Part shown: piece after piece, positions 1-6,164 of the stretch
How positions within the stretch are numbered: position 1 is the stretch's first letter
Layout: every line of letters begins with the position of its first letter
Assembly (NCBI GenBank): GCA_003139735.1
Contig: PLGA01000494.1
Location: 1 to 11,328 of the forward strand
DNA from: Bryobacterales bacterium
GTDB lineage: Bacteria > Acidobacteriota > Terriglobia > Bryobacterales > Bryobacteraceae
Length of the DNA: 11,328 nt
Direction of reading: 5' to 3'
Position numbers and translations under genes: made by a program
Notes under the pieces: generated by a model
Database searches by the model: none
The model's input: only the letters and a program-made list of their open reading frames with translations
What the model was told of the DNA's origin: nothing

Positions 1-97
1 TTCGGAATCTGCAATATCGCCACTTTCAAGTCGCGCACCCTCCCGCCGCCTTGACCTAGGGCCGCCCCCGCGAATCGTGCGATAGTGGGTTTCATCC
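1..97. other. window edge and upstream region of the M28 peptidase gene
   Basis: No gene can be called with confidence. Plus-strand frame 1 is open from base 1 to a TGA at 52-54 and could be the last 17 codons of an upstream gene, but the other plus frames are also open here, so this is undecided. A hexamer GATAGT (81-86, 4 of 6 matches to a -10 box) lies 11 bases before the ATG at 98. TTGACC (51-56) resembles a -35 box, but its 24-base spacing to GATAGT is too long for an ordinary sigma-70 promoter. No clear Shine-Dalgarno is present. Confidence 0.25.
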
Positions 98-1468
98 ATG
101 CGACTTTTCGAACCCATTGCACTCGCGCTTCTGGCGGCCGCGCCGGGCGCCGCGGCCGACGCCCCGAACCTCACGGAACAGTACCGCGCAACCGCCAATA
201 AGCTCATCGCCGCCGCGCTTGCCGATACCGAAGGCTACGACCGCCTGGCTTATCTCTGTTACCGCATCGGCAACCGGCTGAGCGGATCGCCTTCGCTCGA
301 GCGCGCCATCGCATGGTCCGCCGAACAGATGAAGGCCGCCGGGCTCGCGAACGTCCGCGTCATTCCGGTCAAGGTGCCTCACTGGGTGCGCGGCGCCGAA
401 TCGGCGCGCATGGTCGAGCCGGAGGAGAAGCCGCTGCACATGCTGGGGCTGGGCATGAGCATCGGCGCGCCGCCGGGAGGAATCACGGCCGAAGTGGTCG
501 CCGTGAACACGTTCGACGAGCTGGCCAAACTCGGCGCGGACAAGGTGCGCGGCAAGATGGTTCTCTTTAACGAGGTCTATCAAGGTTACGGCGCCACCGT
601 GGCCTACCGGTCGAGCGGTCCGTCGCAGGCCGCCGCGCTGGGAGCCGTGGCGGCCCTGGTCCGCTCGGTGACCCCGCTGGCCATGGAGATTCCGCACACC
701 GGCACGCTGCGTTACGACCCCGCCCAGCCGCAGATCCCGGCCGCCGCGCTCTCCCCCGAAGACGCCATGATGATCGCGCGTCTTTCGGCCGGCGGCGTCC
801 CCGTCAAAGTGCATCTCGAAATGCAGGCGCACATGGAACCCGACGCCGATAGCGGCGACGTGATCGGCGAAATTCCCGGCCGCGAGCATCCCGAGGAGGT
901 TGTGGTAATGGGCGGCCATATCGATTCCTGGGACGTCGGCCAAGGCGCGCAGGACGACGGCGCGGCCATCATGGCGAGCCTGGAAGCGCTGGCCCTCATG
1001 AAGAAGCTGGACCTGCAGCCGCGGCGCACCATTCGTGTGGCCTTCTGGGTCAACGAAGAAAACGGGAGCCGCGGCGGCGACGCGTACCGCGACTGGGTTG
1101 GGGACCAGTTGTCGAACCATGTCGCGGCGGTCGAAATGGATGGTGGGGCCGAAACGCCGCTGGGGTTCGGGGCAGCCGTCACGGGCGCCGCCGACATGGC
1201 GCTGCTCGGCCAGATCGGCAGGCTGCTCGATCCGATCGGCGCCGGCGGAATCGACGGTCAGGGAGGCGGCGAAGATATCCGCCCGTTGATGACCGCCGGC
1301 GTGCCGGGCCTTGCCGAACACGCGGCCGGGACGCACTACTTCGATTGGCACCACACCGAAGCGGATACGCTGGACAAGGTGAACCCTGAGGACTTCCGCA
1401 AGAGCGTTGCCGCCATGGCGGTAATGGGCTACGTGCTGGCCGATATGCCGTCGCGGCTGGGGAGGTAA
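98..1468 (+). CDS. secreted M28-family zinc metallopeptidase (carboxypeptidase Q-like)
   Basis: 456 aa, predicted to hydrolyse peptides outside the cytoplasm with a two-zinc centre. Residues 1-21 form a signal peptide (hydrophobic LALLAAAPGAAA, cleavage near A20/A21). A PA-like insert lies at about 110-235. The M28 ligand set is complete: H274 in GGHIDSWD with D276; the bridging D286 in QDDG, 12 residues after H274 as in Streptomyces aminopeptidase; catalytic E320 and ligand E321 in NEENG; D348 in EMDGG; and a histidine in DWHHTEADT (H418/H419). Length and domain order fit plasma glutamate carboxypeptidase (PGCP/CPQ) homologues, so carboxypeptidase or dipeptidase activity is likelier than classical aminopeptidase, but specificity cannot be read from sequence. 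It stands alone, convergent with the Gly-rich pair downstream, and has no good Shine-Dalgarno. Family call is firm; substrate unknown. Confidence 0.93.
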   Translation: MRLFEPIALALLAAAPGAAADAPNLTEQYRATANKLIAAALADTEGYDRLAYLCYRIGNRLSGSPSLERAIAWSAEQMKAAGLANVRVIPVKVPHWVRGAESARMVEPEEKPLHMLGLGMSIGAPPGGITAEVVAVNTFDELAKLGADKVRGKMVLFNEVYQGYGATVAYRSSGPSQAAALGAVAALVRSVTPLAMEIPHTGTLRYDPAQPQIPAAALSPEDAMMIARLSAGGVPVKVHLEMQAHMEPDADSGDVIGEIPGREHPEEVVVMGGHIDSWDVGQGAQDDGAAIMASLEALALMKKLDLQPRRTIRVAFWVNEENGSRGGDAYRDWVGDQLSNHVAAVEMDGGAETPLGFGAAVTGAADMALLGQIGRLLDPIGAGGIDGQGGGEDIRPLMTAGVPGLAEHAAGTHYFDWHHTEADTLDKVNPEDFRKSVAAMAVMGYVLADMPSRLGR

Positions 1469-1476
1469 CTAAAGCT

Positions 1477-1549
1477 GCCGTCGGCCAAAACGGCGGCCAG
1501 GCGGAATCTCGTTGGAGATTGCCGCTCCCGTCTGGTTCTGGCCGACGGC
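1477..1549. repeat. long imperfect palindrome in the convergent spacer (REP-like or terminator-like)
   Basis: The outer arms GCCGTCGGCCA (1477-1487) and TGGCCGACGGC (1539-1549) are perfect 11-bp inverted repeats. Inside them sits a second stem: GCGG plus AATCTC (1501-1510) pairs with GAGATT plus CCGC (1515-1525) around a GTTG loop, with one bulged G. CCAG (1497-1500) can also pair with CTGG (1532-1535). The element fills the gap between the stop codons of two convergent genes and could terminate both. It has no real T-run (only GGCTTTTCGCC at about 1562-1572), so a REP-like repeat is equally possible. Confidence 0.55.
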
Positions 1550-1618
1550 TGAAATTCTAGAGGCTTTTCGCCGGACCGCTGGTCGATCGCACGGCTTCCT
1601 GGCGCGGGTCTCACCGCC

Positions 1619-2137
1619 TCAGAAGGTAACTCCCGCGTCGTTCCAGTCCTTCTTCATGAACATGCCTGTCAGCGTGGAATAGAGTCGCTGGGCTCCCACC
1701 TTTTGCTGATCCGGGTCGAGTTTCGCGAACAACTCGCCAAAGGCCTTCATCTCGATCTGCGTCATCTGCGCCGTCTCCTGGCCGCTGGCTTCCTCGAGTT
1801 TCTTGATCTCGTCCGGACTCTTGCCGGCCAGGACCGCGGCTCCCACCTGCTGGCGGGTCAGCGGGATCTGCTTGCGCAACGGCGCGGCGGCCTTACTGTC
1901 CGCGTCGAGAATCGCGCTGAACTGCTTCTTCTGATCCTTGGACAGGTTGCAGGCCTGGACCAGCCTGTCGAGGGGCGTAGGCACGCTTCCCCCCCCGCCC
2001 CCGCCGCCTGTCAAGCCGCCGTTGCCAACGCTGCCATTACCAGGGGGCTGTGGGGCCAGACTACCGCCGCCTGCCGGCTCCTGGGCAAAAGTGAACCCCG
2101 CGGCCAAAGCGCCAATCAACACAAACCTTAGGTACAT
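1619..2137 (-). CDS. secreted Gly-rich Spy/LTxxQ-like protein (second of paralogous pair)
   Basis: 172 aa exported protein. Signal peptide MYLRFVLIGALAAGFTFA (cleavage before QEP), then a Gly/Pro-rich low-complexity linker at about 22-52, then a charged helical domain with LSKDQKKQF, LTRQQ and LDPDQQK. These recall the LTxxQ motifs of Spy/CpxP periplasmic chaperone-like proteins; assignment to that family is inference. The last ~100 residues align end to end with the gene at 2159-2644, including the terminal MF....DW pattern, so the two are paralogues. The start is fixed by AGGAG (2144-2148) six bases before the ATG. It follows its partner by 21 bases and is probably co-transcribed. Likely soluble in the periplasm; ligand unknown. 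Confidence 0.8.
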   Translation of the reverse strand: MYLRFVLIGALAAGFTFAQEPAGGGSLAPQPPGNGSVGNGGLTGGGGGGGSVPTPLDRLVQACNLSKDQKKQFSAILDADSKAAAPLRKQIPLTRQQVGAAVLAGKSPDEIKKLEEASGQETAQMTQIEMKAFGELFAKLDPDQQKVGAQRLYSTLTGMFMKKDWNDAGVTF

Positions 2138-2158
2138 AAAACTCTCCTATTCTTCCGG

Positions 2159-2644
2159 TTACTTACTCTTATGCCAGTCGCCCGCCAGGAACATGTCGGC
2201 CATCATGTCGAACAGTTTGGGGGCCTTCGCCTTCTGCTTGGCGTCCAGCAGGGCAACCGCCTTGGTGAACGCATCCGCTTCGACGCCCAACATCTTCGCA
2301 TTCAGCGCCGCGAGTTGCTTCGTCGGTTCGTCGGTGTTCCTGCTCTCCGACGCCATTCCGAGCATCGCCTTCCTTGCAGCGACAATCTGCGGAAGGAACG
2401 GGTTGGCCTGCGTCTGCGCCTGGTCCATGATAGCGTCCATCGCCGTCTTCTGCTCCGGCGTGAGCTTGAACTCGTTGGCGATGGCTTGCGACTTGTCGAA
2501 CTGCTGGAAGCCGCGGCCCATCTGGCCGCCTCCGCCTTCGCCCCCGCCTCTGCCGCCGCCTCCGCCGCCTCCGCCGCGCTGCGCGTACGCCAGCGAAGCC
2601 AGGAGGGCGGTCAGAACCCCGGCGATGAATATTTTGCGGATCAT
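2159..2644 (-). CDS. secreted Gly-rich Spy/LTxxQ-like protein (first of paralogous pair)
   Basis: 161 aa. Signal peptide MIRKIFIAGVLTALLASLAYA, then an almost pure glycine stretch with a few R/E residues (about 23-41) encoded by CCG/CCT-type trinucleotide runs on the plus strand (2529-2577). The helical domain has LTPEQK, LDAKQK and a final MF....DW, matching its downstream paralogue. LTxxQ-like motifs suggest the Spy/CpxP group of small periplasmic stress proteins; length and helical character fit, function is inferred. AAGGAG (2650-2655) five bases before the ATG sets the start. First gene of a two-gene unit, diverging from the TPR gene across 129 bases. That gap has a weak -10-like TACATT on the minus strand but no convincing -35, so the promoter is not called. 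Confidence 0.82.
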   Translation of the reverse strand: MIRKIFIAGVLTALLASLAYAQRGGGGGGGGRGGGEGGGGQMGRGFQQFDKSQAIANEFKLTPEQKTAMDAIMDQAQTQANPFLPQIVAARKAMLGMASESRNTDEPTKQLAALNAKMLGVEADAFTKAVALLDAKQKAKAPKLFDMMADMFLAGDWHKSK

Positions 2645-2773
2645 GCAATCTCCTTAATGTATGAAACCGCGGACGCGGAACGCGCCTGCGGCGTCCTGGT
2701 GTTTTCGGTTCACTTCGATTAAAACACGTTTCACGGCGCGGCGCATCAGGTAAACCTACGTTATTGTGAAGGC

Positions 2774-3283
2774 ATGCCGCCGCGTTGGAAAGGATCGGAT
2801 GGGCGCCTGCCGGCGGCTACTGCTGCCCAGGCAATCCGATGGAGCCGGACGGCGTTGGCGCTGGCGCTCCTCTTCGCCAGCTTGCCGGTAGCGGGCAAGC
2901 TCTTCCTCGGCGCCTGGGGATTTCAGGACGCCACCTTATTATCGTGCCTCTGCGTCATCCTGGCGGCGTATCTCTACATCCGCGGCCGGCGGTTCCGGGT
3001 GGCGCCGGACCCTGCCGCCCTGCTGGACGGAGCCATCCATCTCGCCGCCTCCGGCCAACCGGCCGAGGCGATTGCCCTCCTCACGGAAGCCATCCGCCTA
3101 AGCCCGCGCTTGTGGCAGGCATTTCAATATCGCGGCGAGTTGTACCTCCAACGCGGCTCCCCGGATGCGGCACTCCAGGATTTCGACCGGGCAATCGCTC
3201 TGGCGCCGGACGAATCCCACATCTACGTCTTGCGTGGGCATGCACAGAGCCTTCTTGGTCTGGACTCGAAGAATTCGCCGTAA
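2774..3283 (+). CDS. small membrane protein with C-terminal TPR repeats
   Basis: 169 aa. After a basic N-terminus there are two predicted membrane helices (about 26-47 and 53-69), then RGRRF, a positive stretch placing the rest in the cytoplasm. Residues ~84-115 and 118-150 are two tetratricopeptide repeats (A..G...EAI..L..AI.LSP and G....AL.DF.RAI.L.P), with part of a third at the end. TPRs bind peptides or partner proteins, so this may be a membrane-tethered adaptor; no partner is evident. The only Shine-Dalgarno-like bases (GAAGG, 2768-2772) are one base from the ATG, too close to work normally, so the start is less certain than the frame. It is 227 bases before the sigma-54 operon and separated from it by that operon's promoter, so probably not part of it. 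Confidence 0.78.
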   Translation: MPPRWKGSDGRLPAATAAQAIRWSRTALALALLFASLPVAGKLFLGAWGFQDATLLSCLCVILAAYLYIRGRRFRVAPDPAALLDGAIHLAASGQPAEAIALLTEAIRLSPRLWQAFQYRGELYLQRGSPDAALQDFDRAIALAPDESHIYVLRGHAQSLLGLDSKNSP

Positions 3284-3285
3284 TT

Positions 3286-3303
3286 TCCGACACTCTGGTC
3301 GGA
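3286..3303 (+). terminator. possible weak terminator hairpin after the TPR gene
   Basis: TCCGAC (3286-3291) and GTCGGA (3298-3303) form a perfect 6-bp stem with a 6-base loop, starting 3 bases after the TAA stop. Only TTT follows, so this would be a weak intrinsic terminator; it could also be a protein-binding dyad. Confidence 0.3.
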
Positions 3304-3368
3304 TTTCACGACACGACCCTTAACCCCAATGTTTTGTGTCAGCCCCCGGCATTTCTCTACATACGCAC

Positions 3369-3385
3369 TGTTGTGATTCTCAACA
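3369..3385. promoter_or_regulatory. dyad, candidate upstream activator site (distal)
   Basis: TGTTG and CAACA flank a 7-base spacer. The centre lies about 113 bases before the start expected from the sigma-54 promoter, a normal distance for an enhancer bound by an NtrC-type protein. A 5-bp arm is short and could be chance. Confidence 0.25.
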
Positions 3386-3417
3386 TCATCACCGACGACT
3401 TTTTGGGCCCCCTTCTA

Positions 3418-3433
3418 TGTGCATGAATGTACA
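3418..3433. promoter_or_regulatory. dyad TGTGCAT-GA-ATGTACA, candidate upstream activator site (proximal)
   Basis: A 16-bp imperfect palindrome with 6 of 7 arm positions paired, centred about 64 bases before the predicted +1. Size and symmetry resemble sites bound by Fis-type helix-turn-helix domains of sigma-54 activators. The obvious candidate protein is the regulator encoded at 7901-9265, by inference only. Confidence 0.35.
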
Positions 3434-3463
3434 ACAGATAAAAAGTCCAAAAACACTGATATT

Positions 3464-3478
3464 TGGCACTCCCCGTGC
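3464..3478 (+). promoter_or_regulatory. sigma-54 (RpoN) promoter of the redox/sensor operon
   Basis: TGGCACTCCCCGTGC matches the -24/-12 consensus TGGCAC-N5-TTGC at 9 of 10 fixed positions, with GG (3465-3466) and GC (3477-3478) at the required spacing. Transcription would start near 3490, leaving a leader of about 21 bases that contains AAGGTAGG (3494-3501) before the ATG at 3511. The operon it would drive encodes a sigma-54 activator with GAFTGA, which strengthens the call. Caution: the same bases form a small palindrome (GGCAC/GTGCC), so a hairpin or operator is an alternative explanation. Confidence 0.72.
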
Positions 3479-3510
3479 CCTTACAGGATGCGAAAGGTAG
3501 GTACAAGACA

Positions 3511-4182
3511 ATGACGGTTATCCTGGTTTTAGCGTTCTTCCTGAGCTTCATCGTTCTCGATTACTTCCTGAACCGGCGCAAGGCAATGGCCACCGTTCCC
3601 GTGGCGGCGCCTCAGACAGTCCCGGCCCTGATGGGTGGAGACTATGTCGATGGTTTCCTTACCCCTGAGCGGGTTTCCTATCACCCCGGCCATAGCTGGC
3701 TGGTCCGCGAGCGTAAGAATGTGGTGCGCGTCGGCGCCGACGAGTTTGCCGCCGCCCTGGTAGGTAAGGTAGAAAAGATCGAACTCCCTAAGCTGGGCCA
3801 GTGGATCCGGCAGGGACAGCGAGTCATGTCCTTCTATCGAAACGGCCAAAAGACCGAAATGGTATCTCCTACCGAAGGTGAAGTGCTGGAAATCAATACG
3901 GAAGTTCTCAACAACCCCGCTCTGCTCCGGCAAGACCCCTACGGCAAAGGCTGGATGATCGCCGTCCATGTGCCCGACGAAGAGACCACCACGCGCAATC
4001 TGGTGCCCAAGGGCTTGGTACGCGAGTGGATGCGCGAAGCCGCGGAGCGCCTCTATTCCCATCAACCCGCGCTTGCCGGCGCCATGGCGGCCGATGGCGG
4101 ACGCCCCGCTGAAGACCTCCTGGCTGCCCTGCCCGATACCGACTGGAAAGCCGTAACCGCCGATTTCCTCCTCACCGCGTAG
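3511..4182 (+). CDS. membrane-anchored GcvH-like protein lacking the lipoyl lysine
   Basis: 223 aa. One N-terminal membrane helix (residues 3-20) followed by NRRK, so the bulk is probably cytoplasmic. Residues ~48-160 resemble the glycine cleavage H protein: YHPGHSWL, VRVGADEFAAALVGKVEKIELP, SPTEGEVLEIN and DPYGKGWMI. In true GcvH a lipoylated Lys sits 8 residues before the Pro of the APVSGE-type turn; here that position is G112 and the nearest Lys is K114, so ordinary lipoylation looks lost or shifted. A C-terminal part (~165-223) contains an ADGG motif (D195-G197). It is the first gene of the sigma-54 operon, 69 bases before the ferredoxin subunit, pointing to a redox-complex or scaffold role rather than glycine cleavage. 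I chose ATG 3511 because a TTG at 3463 would lie upstream of the predicted transcription start, and a Shine-Dalgarno precedes 3511. Confidence 0.8.
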   Translation: MTVILVLAFFLSFIVLDYFLNRRKAMATVPVAAPQTVPALMGGDYVDGFLTPERVSYHPGHSWLVRERKNVVRVGADEFAAALVGKVEKIELPKLGQWIRQGQRVMSFYRNGQKTEMVSPTEGEVLEINTEVLNNPALLRQDPYGKGWMIAVHVPDEETTTRNLVPKGLVREWMREAAERLYSHQPALAGAMAADGGRPAEDLLAALPDTDWKAVTADFLLTA

Positions 4183-4251
4183 GCGATGCCTGTAAAGATT
4201 TACTACACTCTTGCGTGGAAATCTGCTAAAAAGGGACTTGAGGGTCCATAT

Positions 4252-4998
4252 ATGTCTAAAGCCATACTGTACGACAGCACCCTCTGCATCGGTTGCAAGG
4301 CTTGCGAAGGAGCTTGTGCGGAACGCTGGGGTCTCCCTTACGACGACAAAATAGCCGCCGAAGAGACCATCTCCGCCCACAAACTCACCGCCATCGAAAC
4401 GCACGGCGACAAGTTCTGCCGGCGTCTATGCATGAACTGCTTGCAGCCGGCCTGCGTCTCGGTGTGCCCGGTAGGCGCGTTGCAGAAAACCACGCTCGGT
4501 CCGGTCACCTACGATGCCGATAAATGCATGGGTTGCCGCTACTGCATGCAGGCTTGCCCGTTCCAGGTACCTACCTATGAGTGGAATGCCCAGTTGCCCA
4601 GGATGCGCAAGTGCAACGAGTGCTTCGAGCGGCAGAGCGCCGGAAAATTAACGGCCTGCGCCGAGATTTGTCCTACCGGCGCCACTAAGAACGGCGACCG
4701 CGACGCCTTGATCCTGGAAGCGCAAAAGCGCCTGGCGGACAGCCCCAACCAGTATTACCAGAAGATCTATGGCCTTAAAGAGGTAGGCGGCACGTCGGTC
4801 CTGTTTCTCTCGGCCGTGCCGTTCGACCAGATCGGCCTGCGCACCGGCGTGCCGCAGGAACCGCTCCCGGATACCACCTGGCGCGTTCTCGAACTCTTGC
4901 CGGACGTCGTTTCCACCGGAGCGGTCCTGCTGGGCGGCATCTATTGGATCACCAACCGGCGCGACGAAGTGGCCAAAGCGGAGGGTCGTCGGAAATGA
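4252..4998 (+). CDS. HybA-like four-cluster [4Fe-4S] ferredoxin subunit with C-terminal anchor
   Basis: 248 aa electron-transfer subunit of the HybA/DmsB/NrfC class. Sixteen cysteines form four ferredoxin sets: C12-X2-C15-X2-C18-X3-C22; C60-X2-C63-X4-C68-X3-C72P; C92-X2-C95-X2-C98-X3-C102P; and C121-X2-C124-X11-C136-X3-C140P. C56 is extra. A membrane helix at ~217-236 (STGAVLLGGIYWI) followed by NRRDE resembles the C-terminal anchor of HybA. No Tat signal is visible, so unlike E. coli HybA the clusters may face the cytoplasm, unless exported with a partner. ATG 4252 is preferred over an in-frame ATG at 4186: GAGGG lies 7 bases before 4252, and homologues usually begin close to the first cysteine set. 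Its stop overlaps the start of the HybB-like gene by 4 bases, so the two should form one complex. Confidence 0.88.
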   Translation: MSKAILYDSTLCIGCKACEGACAERWGLPYDDKIAAEETISAHKLTAIETHGDKFCRRLCMNCLQPACVSVCPVGALQKTTLGPVTYDADKCMGCRYCMQACPFQVPTYEWNAQLPRMRKCNECFERQSAGKLTACAEICPTGATKNGDRDALILEAQKRLADSPNQYYQKIYGLKEVGGTSVLFLSAVPFDQIGLRTGVPQEPLPDTTWRVLELLPDVVSTGAVLLGGIYWITNRRDEVAKAEGRRK

Positions 4999-6164
4999 CG
5001 CGGAAGTTCCCCAAAATCACGGTCTGGCGCGCGATTTTCGCTGCCATTTTGGCGAGTGGCTTGTATGCCACTTACCTGCGCGTACGCTATGGCCTGGGCG
5101 GCGCGACCAACCTCAGCGACAAGTTCCCGTGGGGAATCTGGATCGGCTTCGACGTGATGTGCGGCGTGGCCCTGGCGGCGGGCGGCTTCACCCTGGTCGC
5201 CATGGTCCACATTTTCAACATCAAGACGTACAAGCCGGTCCTGCGGCCCGCCATCCTGACCGCCTTCCTGGGCTACTGTCTGGTGGTGGTCGGGCTGCTC
5301 TACGATCTGGGCCGCCCGGACCGCTTGTGGCACCCGCTGGTGATGTGGAACCCCCACTCGGTGATGTTCGAGGTGGCCTGGTGCGTCACCCTGTACAGCA
5401 CGGTCCTCTTCCTCGAGTTCCTCCCCGTGGTGTTCGAGAAATTCGGCCTGCACAAGCCCCTCGAATGGATCCACAAGATCTCGGTGCCGCTGATGATCCT
5501 CGGCGTGCTGCTCTCCACTTTGCACCAAAGCTCCATCGGGTCCTTGTTCCTGATTGTGCCCCAGAAGGAATATCCCCTGTGGTACTCGCCGCTGCTCCCG
5601 GTGCTCTTCTTCATTTCCTCGCTGGCCGCCGGGCTGGCGATGACCATCTTTGAATCCTGGCATAGCAGCCGCGCCTTCGGACGAGCGCTGGAACTGCCGC
5701 TGCTTGCCAGCATGGGGCGCGTCCTGGCGGTGGTCATGTCCGTGTATCTGTGGATCCGCTTTCTCGATCTGGCGCACCGCGGCGTCTTCGGCCTGTTGCT
5801 GCGGAACCGCATCGAGACGTGGCTCTTCGCGCTCGAAATCGGCCTCATGCTCGTGCCCATGGTCCTGCTGTACCAGCGTAAGGTGCGCATGCAGCCGGGA
5901 GCCCTTTACGCCTGCGCGGTCATGGTGCTCTTCGGCCTCATCGCCAACCGCCTGAATGTCGGCACCACCGGCCTCGAAGCCGGCTCCGGCACGCACTATA
6001 TTCCCCGCTGGAGCGAGGTTGCCGTGACGCTTTCCATCGTCGGCGCGGGCTTCGCCATCTTCCGCGCTGTGGCTCATTACTTCCCCGTTTTCGAAGCGCC
6101 CTCCGAGGAGCAGGCGCATGAGGAAATGGGAGAAACGGAGGCGGACCCAGTCGCCATCGGATGA
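4995..6164 (+). CDS. HybB/NrfD-family polytopic membrane subunit
   Basis: 389 aa with roughly ten hydrophobic segments, the size and profile of HybB, the quinone-reactive membrane subunit of hydrogenase-2. The early block FPWGIWIGFDVMCGVALAAGG and LYDLGRPDRLWHP are characteristic of the HybB branch of the NrfD family. Such proteins carry no haem and exchange electrons between a quinone site and the partner ferredoxin subunit; some are linked to ion translocation. The ATG overlaps the ferredoxin gene's stop (ATGA), with GAGG (4981-4984) ten bases upstream; a TTG at 4944 would place 51 bases of overlap and is not favoured. The C-terminus is acidic and probably exposed. No hydrogenase large or small subunit is in the window, so the true electron donor or acceptor is unknown. 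Confidence 0.9.
   Translation: MTRKFPKITVWRAIFAAILASGLYATYLRVRYGLGGATNLSDKFPWGIWIGFDVMCGVALAAGGFTLVAMVHIFNIKTYKPVLRPAILTAFLGYCLVVVGLLYDLGRPDRLWHPLVMWNPHSVMFEVAWCVTLYSTVLFLEFLPVVFEKFGLHKPLEWIHKISVPLMILGVLLSTLHQSSIGSLFLIVPQKEYPLWYSPLLPVLFFISSLAAGLAMTIFESWHSSRAFGRALELPLLASMGRVLAVVMSVYLWIRFLDLAHRGVFGLLLRNRIETWLFALEIGLMLVPMVLLYQRKVRMQPGALYACAVMVLFGLIANRLNVGTTGLEAGSGTHYIPRWSEVAVTLSIVGAGFAIFRAVAHYFPVFEAPSEEQAHEEMGETEADPVAIG

Noticed and set aside
92..1354. 420-codon minus-strand frame opposite the M28 peptidase
   Set aside because: Shadow of a complete peptidase with all zinc ligands; Arg/His/Gly-rich composition and no family resemblance.
3463..3510. Extension of the GcvH-like protein to a TTG start at 3463
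   Set aside because: It would place the start codon within the sigma-54 promoter and upstream of the predicted transcript start; ATG 3511 has a Shine-Dalgarno and begins directly at the membrane helix.
3511..4182. Functional glycine cleavage H protein
   Set aside because: No lipoyl lysine at the expected place, a membrane anchor, and no gcvT or gcvP nearby.
4186..4251. Extension of the ferredoxin subunit to ATG 4186
   Set aside because: No Shine-Dalgarno close by, the added residues look like neither a signal nor a domain, and ATG 4252 has GAGGG at good spacing.
4941..6119. 392-codon minus-strand frame opposite the HybB-like gene
   Set aside because: Translation is dominated by His, Glu, Gln and Asp, as expected from the complement of a polytopic membrane gene.
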